Shown: piece by piece, positions 13,101-23,735 of the stretch
Position numbering within the stretch: the stretch's first letter is position 1
Layout of the letters: every line of letters begins with the position of its first letter
Assembly (NCBI GenBank): GCA_003116995.1
Contig: BDSL01000136.1
Span: 62,001 to 126,000, forward strand
Origin: Yamagishiella unicocca
Taxonomy: Eukaryota; Chlorophyta; Chlorophyceae; Chlamydomonadales; Volvocaceae
DNA length: 64,000 nucleotides
Reading direction: 5' to 3'
Position numbers and translations under genes: made by a program
Notes under the pieces: model-generated
Database searches by the model: none
Told to the model about the DNA's origin: nothing
Seen by the model: only the letters and a program-made list of their open reading frames with translations

Positions 13101-16100
13101 AGGCCTTTCGCAACTGCTGTGTCCGGGGGGCGGAACGGCTCAGCGCGCAACCGCCCACGCTGGCGGCGCTGGCGGCGGCGGCCATGGCGGCGGTGGCGCC
13201 GGCGCCGCCTGCTGGCGGGGGTGCTGCTGCGGGGGTGGCGCTGGGTCTGGAGGAGCGGTCGGCGGTGGTGGAGGGGCTGGCCCGGCTGGTGGCGGGGCTG
13301 CCGGTGGAGGCGGCGGCGGAGGCTGGGTGCTCCCTCATGGCGCCATGTGTGGCCAGGGCGCAGTCGATTGCGGCGGCGGCGGCAGCAGCAGGTGGGCGCC
13401 GAAGGGGGTGCAGGGGTGCCGGGAGCCGGGTGTTTCGAGGAAGACCCGTGGATGCGAGGAAAAACCGTTTACAACAGACGTTTTGAGATGCATGCTGGAG
13501 GACTGGGCTGTGGATACAAAAGACGAAGGTCGTAGGTCGACCTTCGGCGGCTAGGCGGGGCCGGGGGGGTTGTGCAGGGTGCAGGGGAGGGGGTGCAGGG
13601 TGCAGGGGAGGGGGAGGGGGTGCAGGGTGCAGGGGAGGGGGTGCAGGGTGCAGGGTGCAGGGGAGGGGGTGCAGGGTGCAGGGTGCAGGGGAGGGGTGCA
13701 GGGTGCAGGGTGCAGGGGAGGGGGTGCAGGGTGCAGGGTGCAGGGGAGGGGGTGCAGGGTGCAGGGTGCAGGGGAGGGGGTGCAGGGTGCAGGGTGCAGG
13801 GGGGGTGCAGGGGTGCCGGGAGCCGGGCCAGGGGGAAGACGTGGCCTCTATGCAGCGCGTGCACCCGGGGACCCGGTGCGGGTGCACCTGGGGCAGCCGC
13901 CACGTACTGGGGGCCCGCACCTGCCCCTCGCCCGCACCGCCCAACTGCCAACCACCCGACTCCAGGTGGCCCGCTGTCACCCGCCACTCTTGCTGCGCTC
14001 TCCGCGGAGCTGGGCCTTATGACGGCGGTGGTGCGCTTCCTGGAGTTCCCCTCCCTGGCGCTGGGGCCCCGGCACGGGGGGCTGCAGGGGCAGGCCCCGG
14101 ACCACCCAGCGCTACGGGTGCTGCAGGTGTGGGGGCGGAGGGGGGGTAGGGTTGGGGGAGGAAGGGGATGCGACGTAATGCGTGGAGGGAGCGGCTCGAT
14201 GCTGCCTTTGGAGACGTGGGTGCCGTAAAGCTTACGCTTCCTTCCAGCACCCGCCGCGCCCTACTGGCCCCGACCACCGCCGACACCGTCCTTCAATGTC
14301 CTTGCCAACTCACCCGCCCCGGCCTGTCTCCGCCACCTCCAAACCTCCCTCTAGGTTGCCTGGCCGGTCCTCAGCGGGGTGGCCGGGGAGCCGCAGTGCC
14401 AGAGCGACCCGGGGGTCGTGGAGGCGCTGGCGGACCTATACAAGGTGAGGGGCCGCTGGCGCTCCGTGCCTCCCTACACGTACTGCCGTCCGCACCCCGC
14501 TCCCTCACACAGCCCTCAAAACCCTGAAACCATCTTCACACACCCTACCCCCAACCTCCTCCTCTGCAGCGCTCCCTGCTCAGCACCAAGCTGGCCGGCC
14601 GGCCGCTGCTGCCGCCCCTCATCAGCGCCATGCTGGGCGTGCTGCGCGTGCGGCCCCACGCCGCGGTGCTGGACACCCTGAGCACCGTGGTGGAGCTGTT
14701 CGGGGAGGTGGCTCACAGCGAGGAGAGCAGGGCGCTGCAGGCAGGTGGAGGGTGGCGCGTGGAGGGGGCAGAAGAGGAACCCGTGGGTCGGCACTGCGGG
14801 GGGGGCGGGGGTAGGAGAGGAACCCGTGGGTCGGCAGGGGGTAGGAGATGAGCCCGTGGGTCGGCAGGGGGTAGGGGGGAAACCCGTGGGTCGGCAGGGG
14901 GTAGGAGAGGAACCCGTGGGTCGGCAGGGGGTAGGGGGGAAACCCGTGGGTCGGCACTAAAAAGTACAACCGATTACAAAACGTTGGGTACACTCGTTTG
15001 GAATCTGCATGCTGGAGGACATGTTTTAGTTCCACAAAGCGCATAGGGGGGTGAAAGTGTGTAAACGCGGGTTCATAACATGAGGCGAAGCAGCCGAGAG
15101 GGGGCCGGGGTTGGGCAGGAAGCCAGGGGGGGCGGGGGGGGTGTGACGCGGAAGGCAGGAGGGAGGGACTGACTCGGAAGGGGGTTTAGCGTGCACGTAC
15201 CACACCAGGATGTCTGGGCTGAAGAGAGCGTGGAAGTGGGAAGTGGCGGGGTGCACACTCCGCACTTCGGCAGAGGCATGCCCGGCTTGACTCGATGCCG
15301 CACCCTACCCCGCCCGACCCGTGGGTCGCCAGGTCACGGCGCTCGAGGGCGCCATGCAGATGATGGCCTCCCTCATGGCGCACCTCCAGCAGCAGCAGGT
15401 GGGGGGAAGGGGGTGTGGGGCTGGTGCTGGCGTGGCTGAGTGGCTACGGGGCCGGATGCAGGGCAGGAAGGAGAGGGAGGGAAGGATGGCCTGGGACGGG
15501 GAAGGTCGCGGCTGCCCGTTTCTTACGGGGTTGCAGGAGGGAGGGGGCCCCTTGGTGCCGGCGCTCAGCGCGGCGAGCGCATGGAGGCTGAGTCATGAGG
15601 TTGCGGCTGGATAGGGAGGGTATGAGAGGGAACTGGGGGAGGTGGGGAGGCCGGCAGGGGCGGGGATGGGCGGCACCGCAAGTACCTCCTCTACAACCCT
15701 GGCAACCGCTACCTCCTCACAGCATCCACACCCCTCCCCCGCCGCTCCCCGCCAGGCCCCCTCCACGCCACCATCAGCGGCGGGGGCTTCCGGAACACCC
15801 GCCTCGTCCGCTGCCCCCTCCCCCGCAGCTCCCGCCCCCTTCCCCGCCTCCTCCGCCCCCGGCGAGCTGGCCGCCGCCTTCCTCTCCCTGGCTGACCGCT
15901 TCCTTTTGTTCGCCCGGGAGCTGCTGCTGACCCACGGGTCGGGGGCGCTGCCGCCGATTATCGAGTGGGCCTGCGGGTGCGTGGCAGCGGCGTTGAGCGT
16001 GGTGCCGTACGAAAGGGATCTCGGCGTGGTGCCGTTCAGAGGCGCGCAGTCTCCAGCCTCGCAGCCGCAAGCGCATGCCGATAACGTTGCTCAGCTAGTA

Positions 16101-17373
16101 GTACCGCAAATGCCTTATCGCGTCCGTCGGTCCACAGATGTACCCTCCGCTGCACTCCAACAGCCCACTCACCGCCCCACTCACCAGCCCCACCCACTGC
16201 ACCACTGCCGCCGCAGTGTGCTCCGCACAATGAGGGAGCGCGAGCCAGCGGCAGCGGCGCTGGCCTTCCTGGGCCACCTGCTGGCGGCGGCGACGACGAT
16301 AGCGGCGGAGGGGGGCGGCGGCGCGGATGCGGCGGACGCGGCGGCGCAGGCGGCGCTTCGAACCAGGTGGGGACTTAGGGGCTGGAAAATGAGAGGAGGA
16401 GAAGGCGGGTTGCAGCGGTTGGTGCTCACTACCTAGTTCCCAATTTAGTGCTGGGCTTCGATCCACGTGCGGTACGGCGCTCCGAGACCCCTGCGCATCT
16501 CCGCACACCACCCAAAACTCCCCGCCATCCCCCGCCCGCCCCCTCCTCCAGGATGGATGAGCTGATGTTCCGCTGCGGCCCGGGTCTGGTGCACTCGCTG
16601 CTGGCTGCGGGCGCGGACACCTGCCCCCGCCAGCTCATGAGGCCGCTGGCTGGCTGCCTGCAGGGCCTTACGGCGCTGGCGGACGCGGGGGCGGCGAGCG
16701 GCGGCGGCAGGAGCGGCGACTCGGCGCTGCGGAGCGGTTTGCCTGGCTGGCTGCGAGCCGCCTGGCAGCTGCCGCCGCTGGCGGGTGGGAGGGGCGTTGG
16801 GGCTGGGGTAGTCGGGAGGGACGGGCGTAATGGGGTGCGGTTGGCGTGATGTTGGCGTGATGTTGGGGTGAAGATAAGAGGGCTTCAGGGTGGATGGCAT
16901 TTGCCGCTGTGCTGCGCAGGGTCCTGCTCGGGGTACGGCCGGGGTGCCGGGGGCGGGGTGCCGGGGGCGGGGTGCCGGGGGCGGGGTGCCGGGGGCGGGG
17001 TGCCGGGGGCAGGGGCACTGGGCGCTGCAAGGGCGTACATCACCGCGGAGCAGCTGCGAGACCCCCTGGTCACGTGCACTCCCCCATGGCCCCTTGGTCC
17101 ATGACTGCCACCCTCCCCTCCCCCCTCCTCTCCTACCCTTCCTGCTGCCCGTCAGGATTGGCGCAAAGCGGGCGGCTGGGTGATGGCGCCGCGCACGCTG
17201 CCCGCTTCACCGAGCTGCTGCTGCGTGGGCACTACCCCCCCGCAGGCGCTCCCGCCGGGACCCCTGCCGGGGCTGCCCTCCCCCGCGGCCGCCTGGACTG
17301 CCTGGTGACCGACTTCTTCTCCCTGGCTCGAGGGGAAGCGGCGGAGGACGTGATGCTGGCGTACGAACTTTAG
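7179..17373 (+). CDS. TNPO3: Transportin-3 / importin-13 family nuclear import receptor
   Basis: An importin-beta superfamily HEAT-repeat receptor; family members carry SR splicing factors and other cargo into the nucleus with Ran-GTP. I infer 22 exons: 7179-7435, 8133-8325, 8698-8774, 8918-9044, 9284-9373, 9783-10255, 10570-10770, 11217-11466, 11848-11919, 12077-12132, 12501-12594, 12859-12921, 13103-13391, 13966-14126, 14355-14444, 14570-14740, 15333-15398, 15756-15976, 16217-16366, 16552-16784, 17013-17073 and about 17169-17373. All phases fit and give about 1199 aa, versus about 920 in animals; the excess is Ala/Gly-rich inserts. Family landmarks in order are the N-terminal ANLWLNDFAKMPDAWGCAL, then LLAAVRCLAAWVRLE, DWRSVEAALFCLRAV, VAWPVLSGVAG and LPPIIEWACG. 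The last intron's acceptor is uncertain. Exon 16 appears to use a GC donor. A TGTAA lies at 17399. Confidence 0.85.
7681..7976. repeat. 37-bp minisatellite, 8 copies (intron 1 of TNPO3-like gene)
   Basis: Units start every 37 bp at 7681, 7718, 7755, 7792, 7829, 7866, 7903 and 7940. They are nearly identical, differing mainly at one C/T position (GTAGCCGGC versus GTAGCTGGC). The array is intronic. Confidence 0.9.
9388..9452. repeat. G-rich tandem repeat in intron
   Basis: Repeats of GGGCAGGGGAGGGGA lie in the fifth intron of the import-receptor gene. Confidence 0.7.
10771..10976. repeat. GGGCGGGAGG-type minisatellite in intron
   Basis: About 200 bp of 11- to 17-bp variants of GGGCGGGAGGGG immediately follow the exon-7 donor. 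Runs of four or more G-tracts on the coding strand could form G-quadruplexes in the pre-mRNA. Confidence 0.85.
13435..13545 (+). repeat. Dispersed short repeat, copy 1
   Basis: A copy of a family recurring across the window. It contains AGACCCGTGGATGCGAGG, then an AACCGTTTA block, then CAGACGTTTTGAGATGCATG and a CTGGAGGACTGGG block. The closest relative is at 53742-53832. It lies in intron 13 of the import-receptor gene. Confidence 0.65.
13570..13812. repeat. GTGCAGG / GGAGGGG minisatellite in intron
   Basis: About 240 bp of interleaved GTGCAGG and GGGAGGGG units with variable spacing, in intron 13 of the import-receptor gene. Confidence 0.85.
14771..14956. repeat. About 30-bp minisatellite plus dispersed-repeat relative
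   Basis: Five or six units carry AACCCGTGGGTCGGCA. The last runs into a diverged member of the dispersed repeat family (14949-15050, containing GCATGCTGGAGGAC). The array may have grown from the 5' end of that repeat. It lies in an intron of the import-receptor gene. Confidence 0.65.
16938..17010. repeat. 14-bp GGTGCCGGGGGCGG tandem repeat
   Basis: About five units lie directly before the acceptor of exon 21 of the import-receptor gene. Confidence 0.8.
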
Positions 17374-17403
17374 CGGTTGTCGTGAGAGCATAATTTGGTG
17401 TAA

Positions 17404-18749
17404 TGGTTGCACGCGGGCTCGTGGAGTGGTGTGTGTGGCTGTCGAGGTGGTGTGGCTCGTTCGGTGCGGAGACGCGGCCGAGCCCGGTGAGGTGGGTGCG
17501 GACAGAAGGGGCTGCGAAGGAATGGGGTTTCGCTGATCCTCTTTCTAGTGGTGGTGAGTGGCAAGGTGGCGGCAGTAGTCGGGGGCGGGGCACTGCGAGG
17601 AGGCCGCCGCAAGGAGGACGGGGGCGGCGCCGCCGCGGTGGATGGTGGGTGGACAGCCAGCCGCGTACAGCTGGGAGCCCTGCCTCGTACGGTTGGGTCC
17701 TTACATGGTCGGGTCCTTGGCGGACGCAGTGCTGTACCGTACGGCACCGTACGATGCCGCGGCATAGTGTTACAGTCCCTGGCACCTCACTGCCTTTGCG
17801 TGTCCGTGAGTCGTTGTGGTGCTCCCCGCACGGGTGCACCATGCACTGCACGCGGCCGCACATGCTGCCGTCCCGCCAGCCCAGCCCGAGCGCGAGAGTC
17901 TCCGGATGCGGAGTCAACATGCACATACGTTTGCCCCCGTCCGCGTTCGTTTGTTTTTACCCACTCCACTCCCCTGTCCGTCCCCCAGCCCCGCTGCGTT
18001 ACGATGCACGCCTCAGCGACACCTGCCGCACTCCCCCCGAGGCCCAACCGCCCACCCCAGCCGACCAGGCCTCCCCCGCAGCAGCTCCGGCGCAGCTCCC
18101 CACCCTCGAGCAGCCTCGCGCCAGCACCAGTCGCGCACCAGCCGCCCCCCCCGCACCAGCTCCGGAGCTCCAAACAGTGTAAGGTGCCACACGGCCTATT
18201 GCGCAGAAGCAAGAGTACCCATGTACGGCAATCGTCGGGGACAACCCCTCAGTACCAAGCGTCCAAGGACCCTGTGGCATTGTCTGCCGCCAGCCCTGCA
18301 CCCCATCCCGCTCCGGTCCAAGGATTTTAGGGATTCCCTTCATTTCCCCTGCCGCCCTCGCTCGGCCCACCTGGATACCGGTATTCCTCCATCGCGCTGA
18401 CCCTTCTCCCCTAGGCCCCCTCGTGCGGTTGTACGAACAGGTGCATGCCGCCCCTGCCCTGCCCTCCCCTCCCCGCGGGTCACCAGGTCACCTGGCACCA
18501 ACAACATCCCCGCTGCAAGTCGCCAGCCGTGACTCGAACCCAGCGGTCGCTCCAACCCAGCCGCCCCTTGAGTTCACCATTCTCGCAAACACTCGCCAGC
18601 CGCTGCTGCACCTACTGCCGCTGCTGCTAGTGACCGAAACTATTGATATATAGCTGTGGTCGGCTCCTCGAGCGACTGCAGCGGCCTTCCCGGTCGCTGC
18701 CAGCAACGCATACCGGCCATCACAAGCTTATAGTACACCTGTCAGAAGC
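17404..18749. other. Region between convergent genes, no firm gene
   Basis: Long frames are open here on several strands because of high GC. A Pro/Ala-rich open frame ends at 18182, where its stop overlaps a TGTAA. I could not build a convincing spliced model. It may be 3' UTR of the import-receptor gene or a small uncharacterised gene. Confidence 0.35.
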
Positions 18750-19388
18750 CTAGTCCCAGCCCTCCTCCTCTTCCCAGATCTCCACAAGGCACTCGATCAC
18801 AGCCTGACGCGGTGGGGTCGAACAGCCGCGGGAAGTGGGGTTGGGCGGAGGAGGCAATTAGCGGTGGCAGCGCCACCCGCAAGGAATGCGGCAGGGGGGG
18901 TCAGGCAAGGGGTAGTGCACCGAGGGGTGGTGGGGAAGGGTGGCGCAGGCGGGTCCAGGGAGCGGGTTCGCAGCAGCGCGGGTGAGAACCTCACCTCCAG
19001 AGGCACAGCTCGGGGGAAGGGTCTCTCGCCTAATACCATCTCGTGTGTTATCATGGGCCTGCAGCAAGCTTGGCGTGAGCGCGACCAAGCAAACGTAGTC
19101 GGCTACAACCGAACAACATGCGTTCAGTCACTTACAGGCTCCGCGTCCTTGGTTGGACGGGACGTGTCCCTGAGGTCCACTCTTCACGCTGGGCGAGCCA
19201 ACGGTCGTATCCTGTGTGGCCAAAAACGGGGCGTCAGGTCGACATTCTAGCAGGTAGGCCCACCAAGCGCCGAACACACCTTCATTCACCCAGTCTTCCT
19301 GCATGCGGTCTTGGTTGCTGTCTGAAGATCCCGGCTCGTCCTGCGGCTCTTGCTGCTGTTCCCCTGTTCGCTGCTGACTAGTTGCCAT
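18750..19388 (-). CDS. Small spliced gene, unknown function
   Basis: Read on the minus strand. The proposed start is ATG 19388 (MATSQQ), followed by a Gln/Glu/Ser-rich segment and DWVNEGVFGAWWAYLLE. A middle exon ends at 18995 (PMITHEMVLGERPFPRAVPLE is its 3' part) with a GTGAGG donor. It joins in phase to a last exon, 18803-18750, reading AVIECLVEIWEEEEGWD and a stop. The junction between the first and middle exons is unsettled; GTAAGT near 19120 and acceptors near 19058 or 19068 are candidates. A TATA-like AT-rich stretch near 19449-19456 sits where the promoter should be, which favours ATG 19388 over 19436. No family is recognised. Confidence 0.5.
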
Positions 19389-20248
19389 CTTTGTCACAGA
19401 AAGCCCCGTTTCTTTCACCGTTCGCAGGAGCGCCAAAAGGCACGCTCCTTATAAATATGGATGTTTGAGCGAGGATGACGGGCTGAAGGATAACGGAAAT
19501 TGACGAGCGTGGAGTAGACCTAGCTACGGCAGCGCGCTAATGAAACAAAATAGCATGAATCAGTTAGGGATACCGAAGATTAGTTCGCCAAACAATTACA
19601 CGCGCCCCGTGGCGACAATTGACTGAACAAACGTACTGCGTCCAAATGCCCCGTCGTACTACGGAATACACGACGCTGTCTATGCTTGCAACATGGCGTT
19701 GCGGCTGAAACACCTGGCAGCAGCAGCACGTGCAGGCCAACGCTAGTCAACCGCGTCCATACGGAAACGCCAGTGAGGGCAGAGATTCACCTGCACGGGG
19801 CCTCTTGCCGGGCTGTGGAAAATACCAAGCTGTTCCTTACTCCCAGCCGCCTAGATTCTCCCAGCTGCCTCAGGTCGACCGGTTGTAATGTACACCAGAT
19901 CTCCCCCGCCACCGTATCGCAGCCATCAACAGCCCTCCACCCCATCCAGGCGTGCAACCTCACCGCGAGAGACCGGGCCTCACGCCACGCGCATCCCTTC
20001 CAGCCGCAGAGGCTGCGAGGAAACCCGTTGGTCGGCACTGAAGAAGTACGTCAAACCGGATGCAGAGGCGGGGCTCACGGTTCATGGAGAGACCGCAGCC
20101 TGGTGAGGGTTGGCTGGTCAGCTGCAGCTTAGGGTTGCCTGCCTGGAGTTCTCATGGGTGTTGTCCTCATATATAAAACGGCGGCTCCCCCACCCATTCT
20201 GTGCTACCCCATCACCCCCTCCTGCAACCGCGTTCCTCTAGGCGGCCC
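19389..20248. other. Promoter of the small gene and 3' flank of the coiled-coil gene
   Basis: The AT-richer part at 19440-19700 is probable promoter. From about 20036 to 20248 the sequence is the 3' flank of the coiled-coil gene and has a diverged copy at 27668-27830. No additional gene is seen. Confidence 0.4.
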
Positions 20249-21242
20249 CTAGCGCGCAACCGCGTGTGCTGCCTCCCCCTCGCGAACAGCTCGCTTGAGG
20301 TGCATCACCTGCGGGCGGGCGGACGACGGACGGGAGCGGGGGTCACGAGGAGGCAGCGGCAAGTAAGGTGGCGGCTGCGGACAGACCCTGGTCTGGTCGA
20401 GTCAGCTGCATCATGCCGAGCCAGGACCCCACCGACCCCACACGACCCAACTAGCCCCATGGACCAGGAGAGGCGACCATCATGCCGCGCTTTTGTACAC
20501 GAGTCTCAACTTCAGCGGGTGAGAGCCCAGGCTCGGAATCATCATCTCACCAGGGGATGCGGCGCCGGGCGCTCCACCCGTAGCTACCGCACCCCCAACC
20601 CCAGCCTGAAACCCGGACACGACCTCCCCCCTCCTGCCAGACCCGGTCCGCAGTCACCTGGTACCGCAGCTTGGCCGCCTCGTCCTGCAGCTCCTTGCGC
20701 TCCGAAACCGCCTGGGGGTGGTGATGGGTGAGGTGGTGGTCGCGGTGGGTTGCAGAGCTGACCCCCTTTGCAAGTGAGCGGAGCGGGGGAGGTCGTCTCA
20801 GCGGATCATTCCCCCCTTCGGTCTGTCGCAATGGGCCCTGTCGCCCGTGCTTTGGGCCTGCTCCCGTCCTGTCGCCCCTGCGAGCTTAGCACGCGCCCAC
20901 AACCGACCGCCCAAGTCACGCACTGCGGAGGGCAGGCGCGTTCCCACCCCGTCACTCCATCTGTGCTGTGTCGCATCCTGGAGCTCACCTTGTCGCGCTC
21001 CTCCTGCACCTTGGCGGCCTCCTCTTTGGCCTTAACCAACAGAGAACGCAGCTCAAGCAGCGCAGCAGAGTCTGTAAGACCTGATTTGCAGAGGTTATGT
21101 TGGCATGGTTAAGACGGTGTCGGCGCTAGGGCACGCCACGATGCATCGCACCTCCTGCAGACACTAACGCCTCGAGCGCGGCAAGGCGACCCTCCGCGCT
21201 GGCCGCTCGCTCCTCAAACGCTGCGAGACCAAGGGAATCCAT
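20249..21242 (-). CDS. 95-aa coiled-coil protein in four small exons
   Basis: Minus-strand exons 21242-21152, 20989-21071 (read right to left), 20711-20658 and 20308-20249 join in phase with GT-AG borders and total 288 nt. The protein starts MDSLGLAAFEERAASAEG, continues with heptad-like Leu spacing (LAALEALVSAG, ALLELRSLLVKAKEEAAK), and ends KLRYQ joined to VMHLKRAVREGEAAHAVAR. It is almost entirely one amphipathic helix. The KLRYQ..HLKRA part resembles the leucine-zipper ends of aminoacyl-tRNA synthetase complex proteins such as the N-termini of arginyl-tRNA synthetase or AIMP1; that is a resemblance only. The last exon and 3' flank are duplicated at 27.7-28.7 kb. Confidence 0.75.
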
Positions 21243-21641
21243 AGCTTCGTGTAACTAGTAGATTTGAACAATAGTGTTCGGCAAATGGCAATCCAATGTT
21301 TGCGCAAGGTCAGGCGTTTCTAGTTTGGTAAATTATTATTGGTCAAGGGACAATTAATTGCAGACTATGCACTAGTAGACAGAATTGCGCCCAAGGGTTT
21401 GCGATACGGCTAGTCGGTGACCCGGGACCCTTTCCGATGATGGCACAAACGGATTGCCCATCGCGAATGAGTGTTCACCCTTCATCGTTTGACCAGGGTG
21501 CATACGGGCGGAACGAGATGGCCCACCCATCGTACATACACCACTGGTATCCACGGTGGTTTGCAACCCATGCGACTTCCCCTGACGGCCCTGGCCTGCA
21601 CACACCTACACAACACATACACAACAAACATGAAGAATTCA
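21243..21641. other. Promoter of the coiled-coil gene; otherwise empty
   Basis: AT-richer sequence upstream of ATG 21242 on the minus strand. No gene is seen. Confidence 0.4.
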
Positions 21642-22682
21642 CGCTAGGATATCTCGAGGGTTCGATGTCGGACTTACCGCTTTTCTTGCCGTTTCCATCT
21701 CTTAACTTCCCGGGAGCTCGTGAGTCAGTGTTCTGGACAGGTCTGGACCCGGGTGCGACCTCTGGAGCACCCTCTGGATATGCCGGGATCAGACGACAAT
21801 GGCAGTGGGCAGCACGCAATTGCGTTCTATCTGGCATCGAACTGTAGGGACTCTGGTAAAACCAAGCCTACTTGCCTACTTGAAACATCGTATAAGGCAA
21901 ACTGTGAACAACGGTTCAATCTAAAAACGCAACTTGTCTTCTGCGGGCGTCACATTACAAGGCACACTACATACACTGGGCCAGCGTCTACTATCCTTTC
22001 CCACGGAACCCTGAGAAACGGTTAGGCACGTGTTCTTTCCGTGCGCACCATTCGTTGCACCGATTAGCAACTGACTTCCTAAACTTCATCCGCACCCAAA
22101 GGTCCAGCAGGTTGTGCTCCAGGATCTATGTTGCAGCGGGGGGCGCCTGGGTGGCTGGGCGCCAAAACAGAAGCAGCGCCCCATGCAAGACTGCGGGTTT
22201 GCTCTAGGCGGGCGGCTTTGTGGCCCATTCCGCTGGTGAAAGCCCCCGCCGAAAAAGCTCAAAGCCGTACTGCGCTAGAACACCCTCACCATCCGTCTCG
22301 CTCCTCGCTCCGTCGACACCCCCAGATGCAGTGGCCGGCCGCATGCATGCCACTGCCGCAGCACCAACCCCTTCACTGCCCCCATCACCTGCGACTGCAC
22401 CCCCGCAACCACCTCGCTCGCGCAGACCCGCCCCTGTCATCATCGCGCCCAGCAGCGCCTCCTGACACCCCAGCAGCGACCTCAGACCCGCAATCCCCAT
22501 GTAGGCCGAGCCGGTCGCCCCTGACACCGGTCCTGAACCCGCATCTTGTTACCCCACTACTGCTCGCCACGCTGCTGCTACTGCTGCTGCTACTGCTTCT
22601 GCTAGCCCCGCTGCTGCTGCTGCTGTCGCTGCCGTCGTGGTGTTGGTTAGGACCGCAGCCACCCCAGTGTTGCCACATACAT

Positions 22683-23187
22683 CCCTACCAAACGGCTATG
22701 TGGGTTAAATCAGTGATTTAGCAGCTTAACGGCAGCATTTTTGGCGGCACCGGAACTATTGTTGGTCTGTACAGAAGCGCATGTTGAGAGCCCTTATATG
22801 CACTAGTGTTCTCAGCAGTGCTGCCGTTCCTCAGCAGTGCTGCTGTTCCTGTGTTCTCAGCAGTGCTGCGGTATTCGACGATTTGTCCACAGCAGCCAAC
22901 TCCTACACTCCTGTCACACCGTCACTCCCTCAAGTAAAAATCAACCTACCTCACATTTGTCCGTTGCTTGCCCTCTCGCACACTTGCTACACCACTCAAG
23001 GCAGCAGGTGGACCAGCTTACTTACTGGGTTTGCCAGCCGGAAAGTCCTGAAGCTGTTCATAAGCTGGTTTCTTAGGAAGCGTGGTAGTGCCAATCCCTA
23101 AGTTCGATAAGAAAGGCTATACACCAGCTTAGGACCGGCTTAGCTAAGCTGGTGCACCTACTTAACCCATATAGCCGTTTGGTAGGG
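22683..23187. mobile_element. 505-bp non-autonomous TIR element (MITE-like)
   Basis: The left end CCCTACCAAACGGCTATG (22683 onward) is repeated inverted at the right end (to 23187). The 26-nt arms differ at one position. Inside are repeats of CAGCAGTGCTGC and an inverted CAGCTTAG/CTAAGCTGG block. No transposase is present and no clear target duplication was seen. It is inserted in the duplicated last exon of the gene copy. Confidence 0.7.
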
Positions 23188-23400
23188 TCGACCGGGCCGG
23201 TTATGGGCAGTAGTGTTAGACCGGGCCGGTGAAGTGCAGCGAGAGGTAGACCGGGCCGGTCGAGGGCCGCGAGACCGGGCCGGTTATGGGCAGAGTTAGA
23301 CCGGGCCGGTGAAGTGCAGCGAGAGGTAGACCGGGCCGGTCGGGCCGGTCGAGGTAGACCGGTGGGCCCGCCAAGGGTAGAGGTAGACCGGTCCGGTCTT
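23188..23400. repeat. Array of ACCGGGCCGGT palindromes
   Basis: Six perfect copies of the 11-bp palindrome ACCGGGCCGGT and two decayed ones are spaced about 25-35 bp apart. They alternate with GAAGTGCAGCGAGAGGTAG and TTATGGGCAG spacers. The array directly abuts the TIR of the preceding element. Confidence 0.85.
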
Positions 23401-23483
23401 CCGCAGTGTTAGATGACGACAGGCCACCGTGTAACGAATGAAATCTCTGAAAATGGCATCCGACTACAATGCGTCATAACACC

Positions 23484-23735
23484 ATTCATAAGAGTGCTCG
23501 TAAGGGTCTTACGAGTCGTAACTCGTAACTGTTTACGAGGCTTATAGTTCTTTATAAGACGTTAGGTACGTTAACTACTTATACCGTCTTAAGCGGGGTT
23601 TAAGATCCTAAGTTCGTAACTGTTTACGAGGCTTTTAGTTCTTTATAAGACGTTAGGTACGTTAACTACTTAAACAGTCGTTGGAGTCGTAACACCCTCG
23701 TAACGTCGTTACGACTCCTAGGAGCCCTTTACGAC
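23484..23735. repeat. Foldback / direct-repeat element rich in TTACGA/TCGTAA
   Basis: A block of about 64 bp (GTAACTGTTTACGAGGCTT, a TTCTTTATAAGACGTTAGG part and a TACGTTAACTACTTA part) occurs twice in tandem. It is flanked by inverted TTACGAGTCGTAA-like sequence. No coding capacity. It abuts the 3' end of the antisense LINE copy. Confidence 0.6.

Noticed and set aside
17403..18182. 259-codon plus-strand open frame after the import-receptor gene
   Set aside because: Overlapping frames are equally open because of base composition. No splice-consistent or homologous product was found, though a TGTAA overlaps its stop.
18525..18600. Possible tRNA gene on the minus strand (GGGTTCGAGTC)
   Set aside because: B-box-like motif present, but T-arm and acceptor stems do not pair.
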